Shown: positions 14,748 to 25,101, numbered from the stretch's first letter. The stretch is DNA of 38,552 bases from an uncultured Eubacteriales bacterium (GCA_900321275.1 ONVI01000030.1:1-38552); one strand, 5' to 3'. The notes: generated by a model from the letters alone, not told the origin. Translations and numbers: made by a program.

Positions 14748-16148
14748 ATGGACAATTCTCGCGCACAGTGGGGCAGCAAGCTGGGGTTTATTCTGGCTGC
14801 CGCCGGGTCGGCCATCGGCCTCGGGAACATCTGGAAATTCCCCGGCAGGGCTTTTGAGGGCGGCGGCGGAACCTATGTGCTGATCTATCTTTGCATGGTC
14901 ATCTTCCTGGGTGCGCCCCTTATGCTGACGGAGCTCTCCATCGGCCGCGCAAGCCAGGCGAACGTCGTCGGCGCATTTCGGAATCTGGGGCACAAGCGCT
15001 GGTCCTGGGTCGGCTGGGTCGGCGTCATCGGCGCATTCATCATCACCTGCTACTATTCCCATGTCGGCGGCTGGGTGCTGCGCTATGTCTGCGGCTATAC
15101 GGTGGAAGCGCCCACGATCTATGCCGATCCCCTCGGCTATTTCTATGCCACGCTCGGCCTCGGCGCCGACGGCAATACTTTCTTCCCGTGGGTTGCGATC
15201 CTCTTCGCCGCGCTCTTCATGGTCTGCAACGCCGTCGTTATCATCCGCGGCGTTGAGGGCGGAATCGAGCGCTTCAACAAAATCGGCATGCCCGCCCTGT
15301 TTGTGATCCTGATCGTTCTGCTTGTCCGTTCCGCCACGCTTCCCGGCGCTGAGGCAGGTCTGAAGTATATGCTCTCCTTCGACTGGGGGAAGGTCACCTT
15401 CAACACGGTGCTCTCCGCGCTGGGACAGGCCTTTTATTCTCTCTCCATCGGCATGGCAATTCTGATCACCTACGGCTCTTACCTGCCGAAAACCGAGGAT
15501 CTGCCCAAAAACACTGCGCTGATCTGCGCGATGGACACACTGGTTGCCATTCTCGCCGGCTTCATCATCATCCCCGCCGTGTTCGCCACGCTCGGCCCCG
15601 ATCAGGTCGGCAAGGGCGGCGGCTTCGCCTTTGTGTCGCTGGCCGGCGTTTTTGAGAGCATGCCCGGCGGCCGGATTTTCGGCGTGCTGTTTTATCTGCT
15701 GCTGCTGTTTGCGGCGCTGACCTCCTGCATCTCTCTGATCGAGAGCATCGTCGCCTTCCTGACCGAGCATTTCTCCTGGGAGCGTAAGACCACCACGATC
15801 TGGGTCTGCTTTGTCATGTTCCTGATCGGCTGCTTATACACCTGCTCCCAGGCGGCCTATCCCCTCAAGGGCGTTTGGTACGACGCCGTCAACGGCGTGA
15901 CCTTCCCGGCCCTTTGCGACGCGATGGAGTATCTGACCGACCGGCTGATGATCCCCTTCTGCGCCCTGGGCTGCTGCCTGTTCGCGGGCTGGGTCTGGAA
16001 GCCGGAGAGCGCCATCGCCGAGATTGAACAGCACGGCGTCCGTTTCGGTCTCAAGAAGGTCTACAGCGTGCTGATCAAGTTTGTCGCACCCATCGCCATT
16101 CTGGCGATTCTGGTGCTGAGCCTCGTCACCGGCACGACGCTGAGCTGA
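14748..16148 (+). CDS. Neurotransmitter:sodium symporter (NSS/SNF) family transporter
   Basis: 466-residue polytopic membrane protein, about 12 helices, LeuT-fold NSS family. These proteins use the Na+ gradient to import amino acids or related amines; the substrate cannot be read from sequence. The first helix motif SAIGLGNIWKFPGRAFEGGGG holds the unwound Na+/substrate site of the family, and LTELSIGRAS follows in helix 2. A link to the Na+-pumping Mbh complex nearby is possible only in the general sense that both use the Na+ gradient. It is monocistronic and ends at a strong hairpin. Confidence 0.93.
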   Translation: MDNSRAQWGSKLGFILAAAGSAIGLGNIWKFPGRAFEGGGGTYVLIYLCMVIFLGAPLMLTELSIGRASQANVVGAFRNLGHKRWSWVGWVGVIGAFIITCYYSHVGGWVLRYVCGYTVEAPTIYADPLGYFYATLGLGADGNTFFPWVAILFAALFMVCNAVVIIRGVEGGIERFNKIGMPALFVILIVLLVRSATLPGAEAGLKYMLSFDWGKVTFNTVLSALGQAFYSLSIGMAILITYGSYLPKTEDLPKNTALICAMDTLVAILAGFIIIPAVFATLGPDQVGKGGGFAFVSLAGVFESMPGGRIFGVLFYLLLLFAALTSCISLIESIVAFLTEHFSWERKTTTIWVCFVMFLIGCLYTCSQAAYPLKGVWYDAVNGVTFPALCDAMEYLTDRLMIPFCALGCCLFAGWVWKPESAIAEIEQHGVRFGLKKVYSVLIKFVAPIAILAILVLSLVTGTTLS

Positions 16149-16163
16149 GTTTTTTTGATATGC

Positions 16164-16205
16164 ACCGATCCCCTGCGAATGATGTGTCATTCGCAGGGGA
16201 TCGGT
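16164..16205. terminator. Bidirectional hairpin between the NSS gene and sigF
   Basis: A perfect 19-bp stem (ACCGATCCCCTGCGAATGA) with a TGTG loop separates two convergent genes. The T tracts after the stem are poor in both directions, so termination strength is uncertain. Confidence 0.75.
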
Positions 16206-16206
16206 A

Positions 16207-16914
16207 TTATTCCAGCATATTACGCAGAAGCTCCACGGCGCGGCGCTCGAGACGGGAGATCTGCACCTGCGAGACATGCAGGACACGCGCGCTGGCCTGT
16301 TGGGTCATGCCGTGGTAGTAGCGCAGCGCGATGACCTGCTTCTCCCTCTCCGGCAGCTTTTCGATGGCAGCGCGCAGGGCGACATGCTCCACCAGCCGCT
16401 CCTCCGCGCCGTAATCGCCCAGAATCAGTTCAAGGGTAAAGCCGTCCTCCCCGCTCTCGCGCTGGATACTGTCGGCGGGGCCGGTGGCTGTCTCGGCAAA
16501 GGCGATCTCTTCGGGTGAAAACCCCGTCTCCGCCGCAAGCTCCGACATTTTGGGCTCTCTGCCGATGCGCTGCTCCAGTACGATCCGCGCCTGCCGGATC
16601 TTCGCCGCCTGTTCCTTGACGCTGCGGCTGACCTTTACGGTTCCGTCATCCCGCAGGAAGCGGCGGATCTCCCCGGAGATTTTCGGCACGGCGTAGGTGG
16701 AAAACTGCGTGCCGTAATTGAGATCAAAGCCCTCGATCGCCTTGAGAAAGCCCACGCAGCCGAGCTGAAAGAGATCGTCCGGCTCCACGCCGCGCCCAAA
16801 GAAGCGGCGCGCGACGCTCCAGATCAGGCCCGTGTTTTCCTCCACGAGTCTCTGGGCAGCCCCCTGCTCCCCCGCCTGCGCGCGCCGGACGAGCTCAAGC
16901 CGCTCCCCGCTCAT
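16207..16914 (-). CDS. sigF: Forespore sigma factor F
   Basis: 235-residue sigma-70 family factor, the first compartment-specific sigma of the forespore. Regions in order: 2 (EPDDLFQLGCVGFLKAIEGFD, YGTQFSTYAVPKISGEIRRFL), 3 (VKVSRSVKEQAAKIRQAR) and 4 (LPEREKQVIALRYYHGMTQQ). The ATG overlaps the stop of spoIIAB by four bases. Third gene of the classic spoIIA operon, spoIIAA-spoIIAB-sigF. Confidence 0.96.
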   Translation of the reverse strand: MSGERLELVRRAQAGEQGAAQRLVEENTGLIWSVARRFFGRGVEPDDLFQLGCVGFLKAIEGFDLNYGTQFSTYAVPKISGEIRRFLRDDGTVKVSRSVKEQAAKIRQARIVLEQRIGREPKMSELAAETGFSPEEIAFAETATGPADSIQRESGEDGFTLELILGDYGAEERLVEHVALRAAIEKLPEREKQVIALRYYHGMTQQASARVLHVSQVQISRLERRAVELLRNMLE

Positions 16915-17351
16915 GGCTGCATCACGCGGGGGCAGATGAGCTTGCGCATGGTGACGGCGGTTCCCTTGCCCGGTACGGAACGCACGCGCAGCCTGTCCGT
17001 GAAGCTCGACATGATGGTAAAGCCCATGCCGCTGCGCTCCTCCCCGCCGGAGGTGTACAGCGGCGTCATAGCCCTCTCCACATCCTCAATCCCGCATCCC
17101 CAGTCGCGCACCGTGATCTCCACGGTATTGCCGTCGAGGATCCGCATCCGCATGGCGATTTTTCCGATGCTGTCAGGGTAGGCATGGACGATGGCATTGG
17201 TCACAGCCTCGGACACGGCCGTGCGCAGATCGCCGAGTTCCTCCATCGTGGGATCAAGCTGCAGCGCGAAGGCTGCTGCCGCGGCGCGGGCAAAGCCCTC
17301 ATTGCTGCTTTTGCTGGGAAATTCCAGCTTTATGTAGTTCTTCTCCTTCAT
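16911..17351 (-). CDS. spoIIAB: Anti-sigma F factor / serine kinase SpoIIAB
   Basis: 146-residue GHKL-type kinase that binds sigma F and phosphorylates SpoIIAA. The N box is AVSEAVTNAIVHAYP, the G1 box is VRDWGCGIED, and the G2 region is GGEERSGMGFTIM. It overlaps spoIIAA and sigF by four bases on either side (ATGA), the strict coupling usual for this operon. Confidence 0.96.
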   Translation of the reverse strand: MKEKNYIKLEFPSKSSNEGFARAAAAAFALQLDPTMEELGDLRTAVSEAVTNAIVHAYPDSIGKIAMRMRILDGNTVEITVRDWGCGIEDVERAMTPLYTSGGEERSGMGFTIMSSFTDRLRVRSVPGKGTAVTMRKLICPRVMQP

Positions 17352-17677
17352 GTCTGGCTCCTCACTTTGCTTATGGCGATGGGGATGAGGCGGTCGATGC
17401 CCGCCGCGTCGATCACGCGCTGCGGCTGGCGCGCCGGGTCCTCGATCCAGGCTCTGCCGCCGAGGATCTGCATACGGCGGCTGACGCGGATGATGACCGC
17501 AATGCCGGAGGAGTCCATGAAGCGCAGCCCCGCGAGATTCAGGGCGCAGTCTCGCGGGAGGTATTCGTCCAGCAGTTCGTCGATGCGCAGCATGGCGCGC
17601 CGCGCCTCGTGATGGTCAAGCTCCCCTGTCAGGTATACGGTGAGCCGCCCGGCCTCAAAGCCCGTGCTGATTTCCAT
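17348..17677 (-). CDS. spoIIAA: Anti-sigma F factor antagonist SpoIIAA
   Basis: 109-residue STAS-domain protein. When dephosphorylated it frees sigma F from SpoIIAB. The phosphorylated serine lies in LRFMDSSGIAVIIR. The start is the ATG at 17677 with AAAAGGAG nine bases upstream; an in-frame upstream extension would run through the valS terminator and is not credible. No sigma-H promoter is clear in the roughly 35 bases between that terminator and the gene. Confidence 0.95.
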   Translation of the reverse strand: MEISTGFEAGRLTVYLTGELDHHEARRAMLRIDELLDEYLPRDCALNLAGLRFMDSSGIAVIIRVSRRMQILGGRAWIEDPARQPQRVIDAAGIDRLIPIAISKVRSQT

Positions 17678-17711
17678 ATCTATAAGCTCCTTTTGTAAAA
17701 AACGGATAAAA

Positions 17712-17744
17712 AATAACACCGCACGTTTTTTGTGCGGTGTTATT
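17712..17744 (-). terminator. valS terminator
   Basis: A 13-bp perfect stem AATAACACCGCAC / GTGCGGTGTTATT is followed by a T run on the minus strand, 32 bases after the valS stop. Confidence 0.85.
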
Positions 17745-17775
17745 GTATCGTATTTTGTTTGCGAACGCTGTCGAA

Positions 17776-20397
17776 TCAACCGAGCTGCTCCAGGCTGATT
17801 TTCAGATTTTCGATCAGGGCCTCGAGCTTGGCCTTCTTTTCGCGCTCCACGTTGACAACGGCCTCGGGGGCACGGCTTACGAAATTCTGGTTTGCAAGCT
17901 TCGCGTTCTGACCTGCAAGCTGCTTTTCGGCGTTCTGGAGCTCCTTCTGAATACGGGCGCGCTCCTTTTCAAGATCGACCAGCTCCGCCATGGGCATGAA
18001 CATGCGGGCGTTGTCGGTGACGACGGAGACCATGCCCTCGGTATTGGCGGGGGCTTTGTCGGTCACGCTGACCTCGCTCGCGTAGGCGAGCTTCTTGATA
18101 TAGCTGACGCCGGCCTCGAATGCGGCCTTCTTGTCGGTGACGATGATAAGGTGAGCCTTGCGGGAGGGCGGGACGTTCATCTCGCTGCGGCGGGCACGGA
18201 CGGCCTTGATGGCGGTCATGACCATCTCGAAGTTCTGCTCGTCCTCCGGAAAGCTGAGAGCGGGGTCAAAGGCCGGATAGCGTTCAAGCATCAGTGCCGT
18301 GCCCTCGTGCGGCAGGGACTGCCAGATCTCCTCCGTGATGAAGGGGATGAAGGGATGGATGAGTTTGAGGATCTCGGTCAGCACATACAGCAGGACCTTC
18401 TGCGCGCCGAGCTTCGCCTCCTCGTCGTCTCCGTTGAGGCGGGGCTTGGTGAGCTCGATATACCAGTCGCAGTAGCTGTCCCAGATGAAGTCGTAGATCT
18501 TGCCCGCGGCCACGCCCAGCTCGTAGCTGTCCATATTTTCGCAGACCTCTTTCGCCAGGTCGTTGAGCTTGGAGAGGATCCACTTGTCCTCGATCTCCAG
18601 CTTTTCGGGCAGCTCGTTGCGCTCGATAGTGAGATTCATCATCACGAAGCGGGAGGCGTTCCAGAGCTTGTTGCAGAAGTTGCGCATGGCCTCGCACTTC
18701 TCCACATAGAAGCGCATGTCGTTGCCGGGGCTGTTGCCGGTGATGAGGTTGAAGCGCAGGGCGTCCGCGCCGTACTGGTCAACCATCTCCAGCGGGTCGA
18801 TGCCGTTGCCGAGGGATTTGGACATCTTGCGGCCCTGGCTGTCGCGCACGAGGCCATGGATAAAGACGGTCTTGAAGGGCTCCTCCTTCATCTGCTCCAT
18901 GCCAGAGAAGATCATGCGTGCAACCCAGAAAAAGATGATATCATAGCCCGTGACCATGACGGAGGTCGGATACCAATAATTGAGATCAGCGGTCTTCTCG
19001 GGCCAGCCCATCGTGGAGAAGGGCCAGAGGGCGGAGGAAAACCAGGTGTCCAGGACGTCCTCGTCGCGGTGTATATTTTTGCTGTGGCACTTTTCACACT
19101 CGCAGGCGTCCTCGCGGGAGACGGTGATATGGCCGCAGTCGTCGCAGTACCAGGCCGGGATCTGATGGCCCCACCAGAGCTGACGGGAGATGCACCAGTC
19201 GTGCACGTTCTCCATCCAGTTGAGATAGATCTTTGTAAAGCGCTCGGGCACGAACTTGATGCGCCCGTCCTTTACGACCTCGATGGCGGCCTTGGCCAGG
19301 GGCTTCATCTTCACAAACCACTGGGGGCTGGTGAGCGGTTCGACCACAGTGCCGCAGCGGTAGCAGGTGCCGACGTTGTGGCTGTAGGGCTCGACCTTGA
19401 CGAGATAGCCCTGCTCCTCCAGATCGGCGACAATGGCCTTGCGGGCCTCATAGCGATCCATGCCGTCGTATTTGCCGCCGTTGATGATCCGCGCGTCCTC
19501 GTCGATGCACTGCACCTGCTCCAGATTGTGGCGCAGGCCGACCTCATAGTCGTTGGGGTCGTGGCAGGGCGTCATCTTCACCGCGCCGGTGCCGAAGCCG
19601 AGTTCCACATAGTCGTCGGCGACAATGGGCAGCTTCCGGCCCACCAGCGGCAGGATCGCGTTTTTGCCGACCAGGTGCTTGTAGCGCTCATCCTCCGGGT
19701 TGACGGCGACACCGGTATCGCCCAGCATGGTCTCGGGGCGGGTGGTGGCGATGATGAATTCCTCGTCCGAGTCCTCCACGGGATAACGGATGTACCAGAA
19801 GGAGCCGGGAATGTCCTTGTACTCGACCTCCGCGTCGCTCAGGGCCGTGCGGCAGTGTGGGCACCAGTTGATAATGCGGCTTCCTTTATATATCAGTCCC
19901 TTCTCATAGAGGTCGCAGAAGTTTTCACGCACGGAACGGGCGCAGACCTCGTCCATGGTGAAGCGGCTGCGGCTCCAGTCGCAGGAGACGCCCATGCTCT
20001 TCTGCTGCTCGACGATACGGTCGCCGTACTGGTTTTTCCAGTCCCAGACGCGCTCCAGGAACTTCTCGCGCCCCAGGTCGTAACGGGTCTTGCCCTCTTC
20101 CTTGCGCAGCACTTCCTCCACCTTGATCTGGGTGGCGATGCCCGCATGGTCGACGCCGGGCAGCCACAGCGCGGCATAGCCCTGCATTCTCTTGTAGCGG
20201 GTCAGAACATCCTGCAGCGTCGCGTCCAGGGCGTGGCCCATGTGGAGCTGTCCCGTGACGTTGGGGGGCGGCATGACGATGGAGAAGGGTTTCTTGTCCG
20301 GGTCGATCTCGCCGCGGAAGCAGCCGTTTTTCTCCCACATGTCGTAGATCTTTTTCTCGACCTGTTTGGGATCGTAGGTCTTCGGCAGTTCTCTCAT
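17776..20397 (-). CDS. valS: Valyl-tRNA synthetase
   Basis: 873-residue class I aminoacyl-tRNA synthetase charging tRNA-Val. Landmarks: the HIGH motif as [16 protein letters not shown] near residue 42, the editing domain with [20 protein letters not shown], a zinc-ribbon-like Cys set (CDDCGH, CECEKC), the KMSKS loop as [13 protein letters not shown], the tRNA-binding [19 protein letters not shown] stretch, and a C-terminal coiled coil of about 65 residues ([17 protein letters not shown]) typical of ValRS. The start has AAGGAG upstream. Controlled by the T-box leader at 20662-20908. Confidence 0.98.
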   Translation of the reverse strand: MRELPKTYDPKQVEKKIYDMWEKNGCFRGEIDPDKKPFSIVMPPPNVTGQLHMGHALDATLQDVLTRYKRMQGYAALWLPGVDHAGIATQIKVEEVLRKEEGKTRYDLGREKFLERVWDWKNQYGDRIVEQQKSMGVSCDWSRSRFTMDEVCARSVRENFCDLYEKGLIYKGSRIINWCPHCRTALSDAEVEYKDIPGSFWYIRYPVEDSDEEFIIATTRPETMLGDTGVAVNPEDERYKHLVGKNAILPLVGRKLPIVADDYVELGFGTGAVKMTPCHDPNDYEVGLRHNLEQVQCIDEDARIINGGKYDGMDRYEARKAIVADLEEQGYLVKVEPYSHNVGTCYRCGTVVEPLTSPQWFVKMKPLAKAAIEVVKDGRIKFVPERFTKIYLNWMENVHDWCISRQLWWGHQIPAWYCDDCGHITVSREDACECEKCHSKNIHRDEDVLDTWFSSALWPFSTMGWPEKTADLNYWYPTSVMVTGYDIIFFWVARMIFSGMEQMKEEPFKTVFIHGLVRDSQGRKMSKSLGNGIDPLEMVDQYGADALRFNLITGNSPGNDMRFYVEKCEAMRNFCNKLWNASRFVMMNLTIERNELPEKLEIEDKWILSKLNDLAKEVCENMDSYELGVAAGKIYDFIWDSYCDWYIELTKPRLNGDDEEAKLGAQKVLLYVLTEILKLIHPFIPFITEEIWQSLPHEGTALMLERYPAFDPALSFPEDEQNFEMVMTAIKAVRARRSEMNVPPSRKAHLIIVTDKKAAFEAGVSYIKKLAYASEVSVTDKAPANTEGMVSVVTDNARMFMPMAELVDLEKERARIQKELQNAEKQLAGQNAKLANQNFVSRAPEAVVNVEREKKAKLEALIENLKISLEQLG

Positions 20398-20416
20398 AAT
20401 ACTACTCCTTCTATAC

Positions 20417-20665
20417 TCATTTGATTTCTTTCACTTCAAGCCCCGTTTTTTCGGCGATAAAGCGCCCGAAGGCGGCGGGGTCACCCTGGGTAAAGCAGCG
20501 CTCGGGAAGCACAATGGCATGTGCTTTGTCGATATACAGATAATATGCGCCCTTACTGTGATATAGCTCTTTGAAAGCTGAATAGGCAAATTTCCCGTCC
20601 ATATCGTTCAGCTTCTGCTGAACCGCATCGTCATCGAAGCGGCATTCATGTTCTTCTCCGATAAA
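20417..20665 (-). pseudogene. YcxB-like C-terminal domain fragment between T-box and valS
   Basis: An open frame of about 80 residues resembles the C-terminal half of YcxB-family proteins (typically 150-200 residues): segments FAYSAFKELYHSKGAYYLYI, then AIVLPERCFTQGDPAAFGRF. The frame is open backward into the T-box terminator, where no real start can lie. The only in-frame ATG is at 20602, without a ribosome binding site, and starts within the domain. An alternative ATG at 20647 has a good GGAGAA but opens a 13-codon out-of-frame peptide. I read it as a gene remnant, but a short translated protein cannot be excluded. Confidence 0.5.
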
Positions 20666-20908
20666 AAAACGCCCCGAGACCTTCGTCTCAGGGCGATAAA
20701 AATACCGCGGTACCACCTGAATTCCGCAAAAGCGGCACTCTTGGGCCCGTTAACGGGAGCCGTCCGTCCGGACTACGCAGGGATTCCCTTCACCCGGAAT
20801 GCTCGAGGCCGACCTTCCGCGCCGCTTCACAGGGACTTGCACCGTCCGTCCCCTCTCTGCGATCCGCTTTGCGCGTACTCCTGCCCTTCACAGCACAAAT
20901 ACGAGGAG
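20662..20908 (-). promoter_or_regulatory. T-box leader controlling valS
   Basis: The T-box sequence AGGTGGTACCGCGG lies at 20705-20718 on the minus strand. It is followed by the intrinsic terminator CGCCCTGAGACgaagGTCTCGGGGCG plus seven Ts (20662-20695). Upstream are the stem I elements, including AGAGAGGGGACGG and GGTGCAAGTCCC. Uncharged tRNA-Val should stabilise the antiterminator and allow read-through into valS. I could not place the specifier codon with certainty. Confidence 0.92.
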
Positions 20909-20909
20909 A

Positions 20910-20938
20910 ATTGTACATCAGTGCCCGGCGTTTGTCAA
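20910..20938 (-). promoter_or_regulatory. Sigma-A promoter of the valS T-box transcript
   Basis: Minus strand TTGACA (20933-20938), spacer of 17, TACAAT (20910-20915), just upstream of the T-box leader. Confidence 0.85.
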
Positions 20939-20951
20939 TACGCGTGAAACA

Positions 20952-20979
20952 AGAAAAGCCGGGTTTCTCCGGCTTTTCT
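20952..20979 (-). terminator. trxA terminator
   Basis: The stem AAAAGCCGG / CCGGCTTTT with a 6-base loop follows the trxA stop by a few bases and has a TTTTCTTG tail. Confidence 0.75.
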
Positions 20980-20983
20980 GCAG

Positions 20984-21289
20984 TTATTTGAGCATGTCCT
21001 TCAGGCTCTGGAGATCCTGGTAGCCCACGCGGGTCTCCTTGATCTGTCCGTCTTTGAGCGCGATGAGGGTCGGGATGCTCATAACCCGGAACTTGCGGGC
21101 AAGCGCCGGCTCCGCGTCTACATCGACCTTGCAGACCTTAACGCTTGCGCCAAGCTCAGTATCGAGCTGATCGACGACCGGTGCCTGCATGCGGCAGGGG
21201 CCGCACCAGGTTGCCCAGAAGTCGACAAGCGCGAGGCCTTCACGGGTGATCTCTTCAAAATTGTCCTTGTTTAGATGGATAACAGCCAT
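20984..21289 (-). CDS. trxA: Thioredoxin
   Basis: 101-residue thioredoxin, a general thiol-disulfide reductase. The active site WCGPC sits in VDFWATWCGPCRMQAP. The cis-proline loop is MSIPTLIALKDG. The second of two possible ATGs (21289) is used because the upstream AAGGAG lies at the right distance from it. Monocistronic, with a dyad over its promoter. Confidence 0.96.
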   Translation of the reverse strand: MAVIHLNKDNFEEITREGLALVDFWATWCGPCRMQAPVVDQLDTELGASVKVCKVDVDAEPALARKFRVMSIPTLIALKDGQIKETRVGYQDLQSLKDMLK

Positions 21290-21309
21290 AATCATTCTCC
21301 TTTTTCTGT

Positions 21310-21358
21310 ATTTTAGCTACGATCACAGGCCATGTTATGCGGTATGTCACATAACATG
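21310..21358 (-). promoter_or_regulatory. trxA promoter with overlapping inverted repeat
   Basis: Minus strand ATAACA (21333-21338), spacer of 17, TAAAAT (21310-21315). The -35 lies inside the left arm of the dyad CATGTTATG-N10-CATAACATG (21331-21358), a plausible operator for an unknown regulator. Confidence 0.5.
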
Positions 21359-21406
21359 CGTTCGGATGAGCCATCGTTATTTTTTCCCCTTTTTTCATCT
21401 TAACGA

Positions 21407-21435
21407 TTGACATTTGATCCGAATGCTGGTATCAT
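21407..21435 (+). promoter_or_regulatory. Sigma-A promoter upstream of the secreted-protein gene
   Basis: TTGACA at 21407-21412, spacer of 17, TATCAT at 21430-21435. The leader to the ATG at 21600 is about 160 bases. Related 10-mers TTGTATCATA at 21445-21454 and 21576-21585, and inverted with one change at 21430-21439, may be protein-binding sites. Confidence 0.65.
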
Positions 21436-21599
21436 ACAAACGAATTGTATCATAGTATCTTCCTTTTGCATAGAGATTCTTTCATTCTGTTTCCCCTTTT
21501 TTTCTCCCGGTTCAAAAATTTGATAGAATTCTCTTGCATTTTTTCTCGTGATGTGCCATACTATGATCATCCTATTTGTATCATAATGGAGGTTTTTTT

Positions 21600-22079
21600 A
21601 TGAAGAAAGTTCTTTCCGCTGTACTCATGCTTGCAATCGTTCTGAGTCTGTCGGCTGTTGCTTTTGCCGGCAATTCTCCGCATTCCTCTTCGAGCGATCC
21701 TATTGTTGAGCCTGAAGTTTATAATGGCGGCTCTTCCGCTGACGTTGATCTTAGCTCGGTTGCCATGCCGAAGGACGTCTCCACCGACGATGATGACGTT
21801 GTTGTCGATAAGCTGGCCAATTGCCCTGACGCAATGAAGGAAACTGCCAAGCAGGAACTCGCCGCTCTCAAGAGAAGCGGTTACAAGGTCGACTGTGGTT
21901 TTGGCGCATGGTCCAAGTCCGGCAAGACCGCTGCCTGCACGATCAAGCTCTCCGAGAAGGACGTTCCCGACGGCTCTCAGATTTTTGTCAATGGCGCTGC
22001 TGTTCAGGCTGAGCTGAAGGATGGTTACTACTTCTTTGAAGTTACCCTTCCCGCCATCATCTTGGTTGCTCACAAGTAA
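21600..22079 (+). CDS. Secreted protein of unknown function
   Basis: 159 residues. A clear signal peptide (MKKVLSAVLMLAIVLSLSAVAFA, cleavage after AFA at about residue 23) is followed by a Ser/Asp-rich low-complexity part (HSSSSDPIVEPEVYNGGSSA) and a compact C-terminal domain ending in FEVTLPAIILVAHK. I do not recognise the family. GGAGG lies upstream of the start. It is followed by a hairpin and then by an LCP-family gene on the same strand, so a cell-envelope role is possible. The bases 21460-21599 are an AT-rich leader without other genes. Confidence 0.85.
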   Translation: MKKVLSAVLMLAIVLSLSAVAFAGNSPHSSSSDPIVEPEVYNGGSSADVDLSSVAMPKDVSTDDDDVVVDKLANCPDAMKETAKQELAALKRSGYKVDCGFGAWSKSGKTAACTIKLSEKDVPDGSQIFVNGAAVQAELKDGYYFFEVTLPAIILVAHK

Positions 22080-22106
22080 TTTCTGAATTGGTAATTGAAC
22101 AGTTTT

Positions 22107-22136
22107 AATAAAGGACGGGTTATCCCGTCCTTTATT
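22107..22136 (+). terminator. Terminator or attenuator between the secreted-protein and LCP genes
   Basis: A 13-bp stem AATAAAGGACGGG / CCCGTCCTTTATT with loop TTAT and an AT-rich tail. Only 20 bases separate it from the LCP start and no new promoter fits there, so the LCP gene probably depends on read-through. Confidence 0.75.
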
Positions 22137-22155
22137 TATAGAAGGAAAAAAGCTC

Positions 22156-23157
22156 ATGAAGAAAAAAACAAATATACTCCTTCTTTTGCTCGTGATTCTG
22201 CTTGTCTGCACGATGGGGTTCGGATTCTATTATGTTCAGCAAATGGCAAAACAAGAGGATTTGAACAAAGCCTCCCCGGATGATCTTGCCCGGCGTTACC
22301 GCCCTTCCATTGTTTATCATCTCCAGAGTTATCCGCTCAAACGAAACATGTCCTCCGTACTTCTGATCGGCACAGATAATTTTGTTGACGACGATAAGCA
22401 GAATCTGGATGATGAGTACTATCACAATTCAAATTTTGCAGATTTGCTGCTTGTCCTGGTTTTTGATCATGACAGCAAAACCGTCACTCCCTTCCAAATC
22501 GGACGTGATACCATGTGTGATGTCCCGCGTGTCAACATTGCCGGAGAGCAGCTTGTCAGCCGCTACGCGCAGATAACGTATGCTTATACTTACGGTACCG
22601 GCAAAGAGGACAGCTGCGTCAATACGCGCAATTGTGTCGAAAGGCTGCTTTTCCAGGTTCCGATCGACAACTACATCGCCTTTACCATGGACGCGGTGCC
22701 GATCGTCAATGACCTCGTCGGCGGCGTTACGGTTACGCTTGAAAATGATATTCCTGCGTTGGGAAAAGCGTATGTCAAGGGCGCCCAAATCAATCTGAAG
22801 GGAAAAGACGCGCTTCGCTTCGTTCGTTATCGTGACACTTCTTTGATGGACTCGAATTTGTCGCGTATGTCGAATCAACGTCTATACATGAATGGCTTCA
22901 CCTCCGCCGCCCGCGAAGCGGCGGGGAAAGACCCCGATCTCGCGGTGAAGGCATTTAAGCTTGTCACGCCGTTTATCCATACGGATTTGACTGTTGACCA
23001 TGTGCAGCGCATCGTTGATGACCTTCTCGCCTATGAGCTTCTGCCGTTTGTGACGCCGGATGGTGAGTACGATCTCAAAGAGGGAGAACGGTTTCCCGGC
23101 TTCTATGTCGATGAGGCTTCTCTCTGGTCCTGTGTGCAATCTACCTTCTGCGAGTAA
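22156..23157 (+). CDS. LytR-CpsA-Psr (LCP) family protein
   Basis: 333 residues. An N-terminal membrane anchor (residues about 6-25) is followed by an extracellular LCP domain. LCP enzymes attach wall teichoic acids or capsule polymers to peptidoglycan using polyprenyl-linked donors. Visible motifs: SVLLIGTDN at the domain start, ADLLLVLVFDHDSKTVTPFQIGRDTMCDV with the conserved Arg-Asp, VNDLVGGVTVTLENDIP, and GKDALRFVRYRD. The order and spacing fit the family, although IGRDT replaces the common IPRDT. It lies downstream of the secreted unknown protein, probably co-transcribed. Confidence 0.9.
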   Translation: MKKKTNILLLLLVILLVCTMGFGFYYVQQMAKQEDLNKASPDDLARRYRPSIVYHLQSYPLKRNMSSVLLIGTDNFVDDDKQNLDDEYYHNSNFADLLLVLVFDHDSKTVTPFQIGRDTMCDVPRVNIAGEQLVSRYAQITYAYTYGTGKEDSCVNTRNCVERLLFQVPIDNYIAFTMDAVPIVNDLVGGVTVTLENDIPALGKAYVKGAQINLKGKDALRFVRYRDTSLMDSNLSRMSNQRLYMNGFTSAAREAAGKDPDLAVKAFKLVTPFIHTDLTVDHVQRIVDDLLAYELLPFVTPDGEYDLKEGERFPGFYVDEASLWSCVQSTFCE

Positions 23158-23166
23158 GTATTGCCA

Positions 23167-23201
23167 AACGCCCTGGGAATTGTAATCTCAGGGCGTTTTT
23201 G
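23167..23201 (+). terminator. LCP gene terminator
   Basis: AACGCCCTG / CAGGGCGTT stem with a 13-base loop followed by TTTTTG. Confidence 0.8.
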
Positions 23202-23203
23202 TG

Positions 23204-23232
23204 TTGTGTTTTTCCCGACTATCGTTTATAAT
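23204..23232 (+). promoter_or_regulatory. Possible glnS promoter
   Basis: TTGTGT (23204-23209), spacer of 17, perfect TATAAT (23227-23232). The -35 is weak. Confidence 0.45.
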
Positions 23233-23288
23233 ATAATATAAAAGGTCTAATCAAGCGCCGCGGGGTCAGCGGCAGAACGGAGAAAGAA

Positions 23289-24974
<1,686 letters not shown>

Positions 24975-24985
24975 ATAAAGTTCTA

Positions 24986-25011
24986 TCCCGGGCGGTATAT
25001 GCCGCCCGGGA
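24986..25011 (+). terminator. glnS terminator
   Basis: A 10-bp stem TCCCGGGCGG / CCGCCCGGGA with loop TATATG, shortly after the glnS stop. The T tract is weak. Confidence 0.65.
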
Positions 25012-25039
25012 ATGAAATATCCCGATCATTATATTTTTC

Positions 25040-25068
25040 TTGACATTCCGGTTTAGAGTGATTATAAT
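25040..25068 (+). promoter_or_regulatory. Promoter of tRNA-Pro
   Basis: TTGACA (25040-25045), spacer of 17, TATAAT (25063-25068): a full consensus sigma-A promoter 33 bases before the mature tRNA. Confidence 0.9.
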
Positions 25069-25101
25069 ACAAAAGCTGTCCGGAACAGCAGGAATATTTG
25101 A

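Noticed and set aside
17737-20424. Long open frame antisense to valS, and similar long plus-strand frames opposite the hydrogenase and hyp genes
   Set aside because: Antisense shadows of high-GC coding sequence; composition is biased and no motifs or ribosome binding sites support them.
20939-20952. parS-like sequence (CGTGAAACA)
   Set aside because: Only half of the 16-bp palindrome is present.
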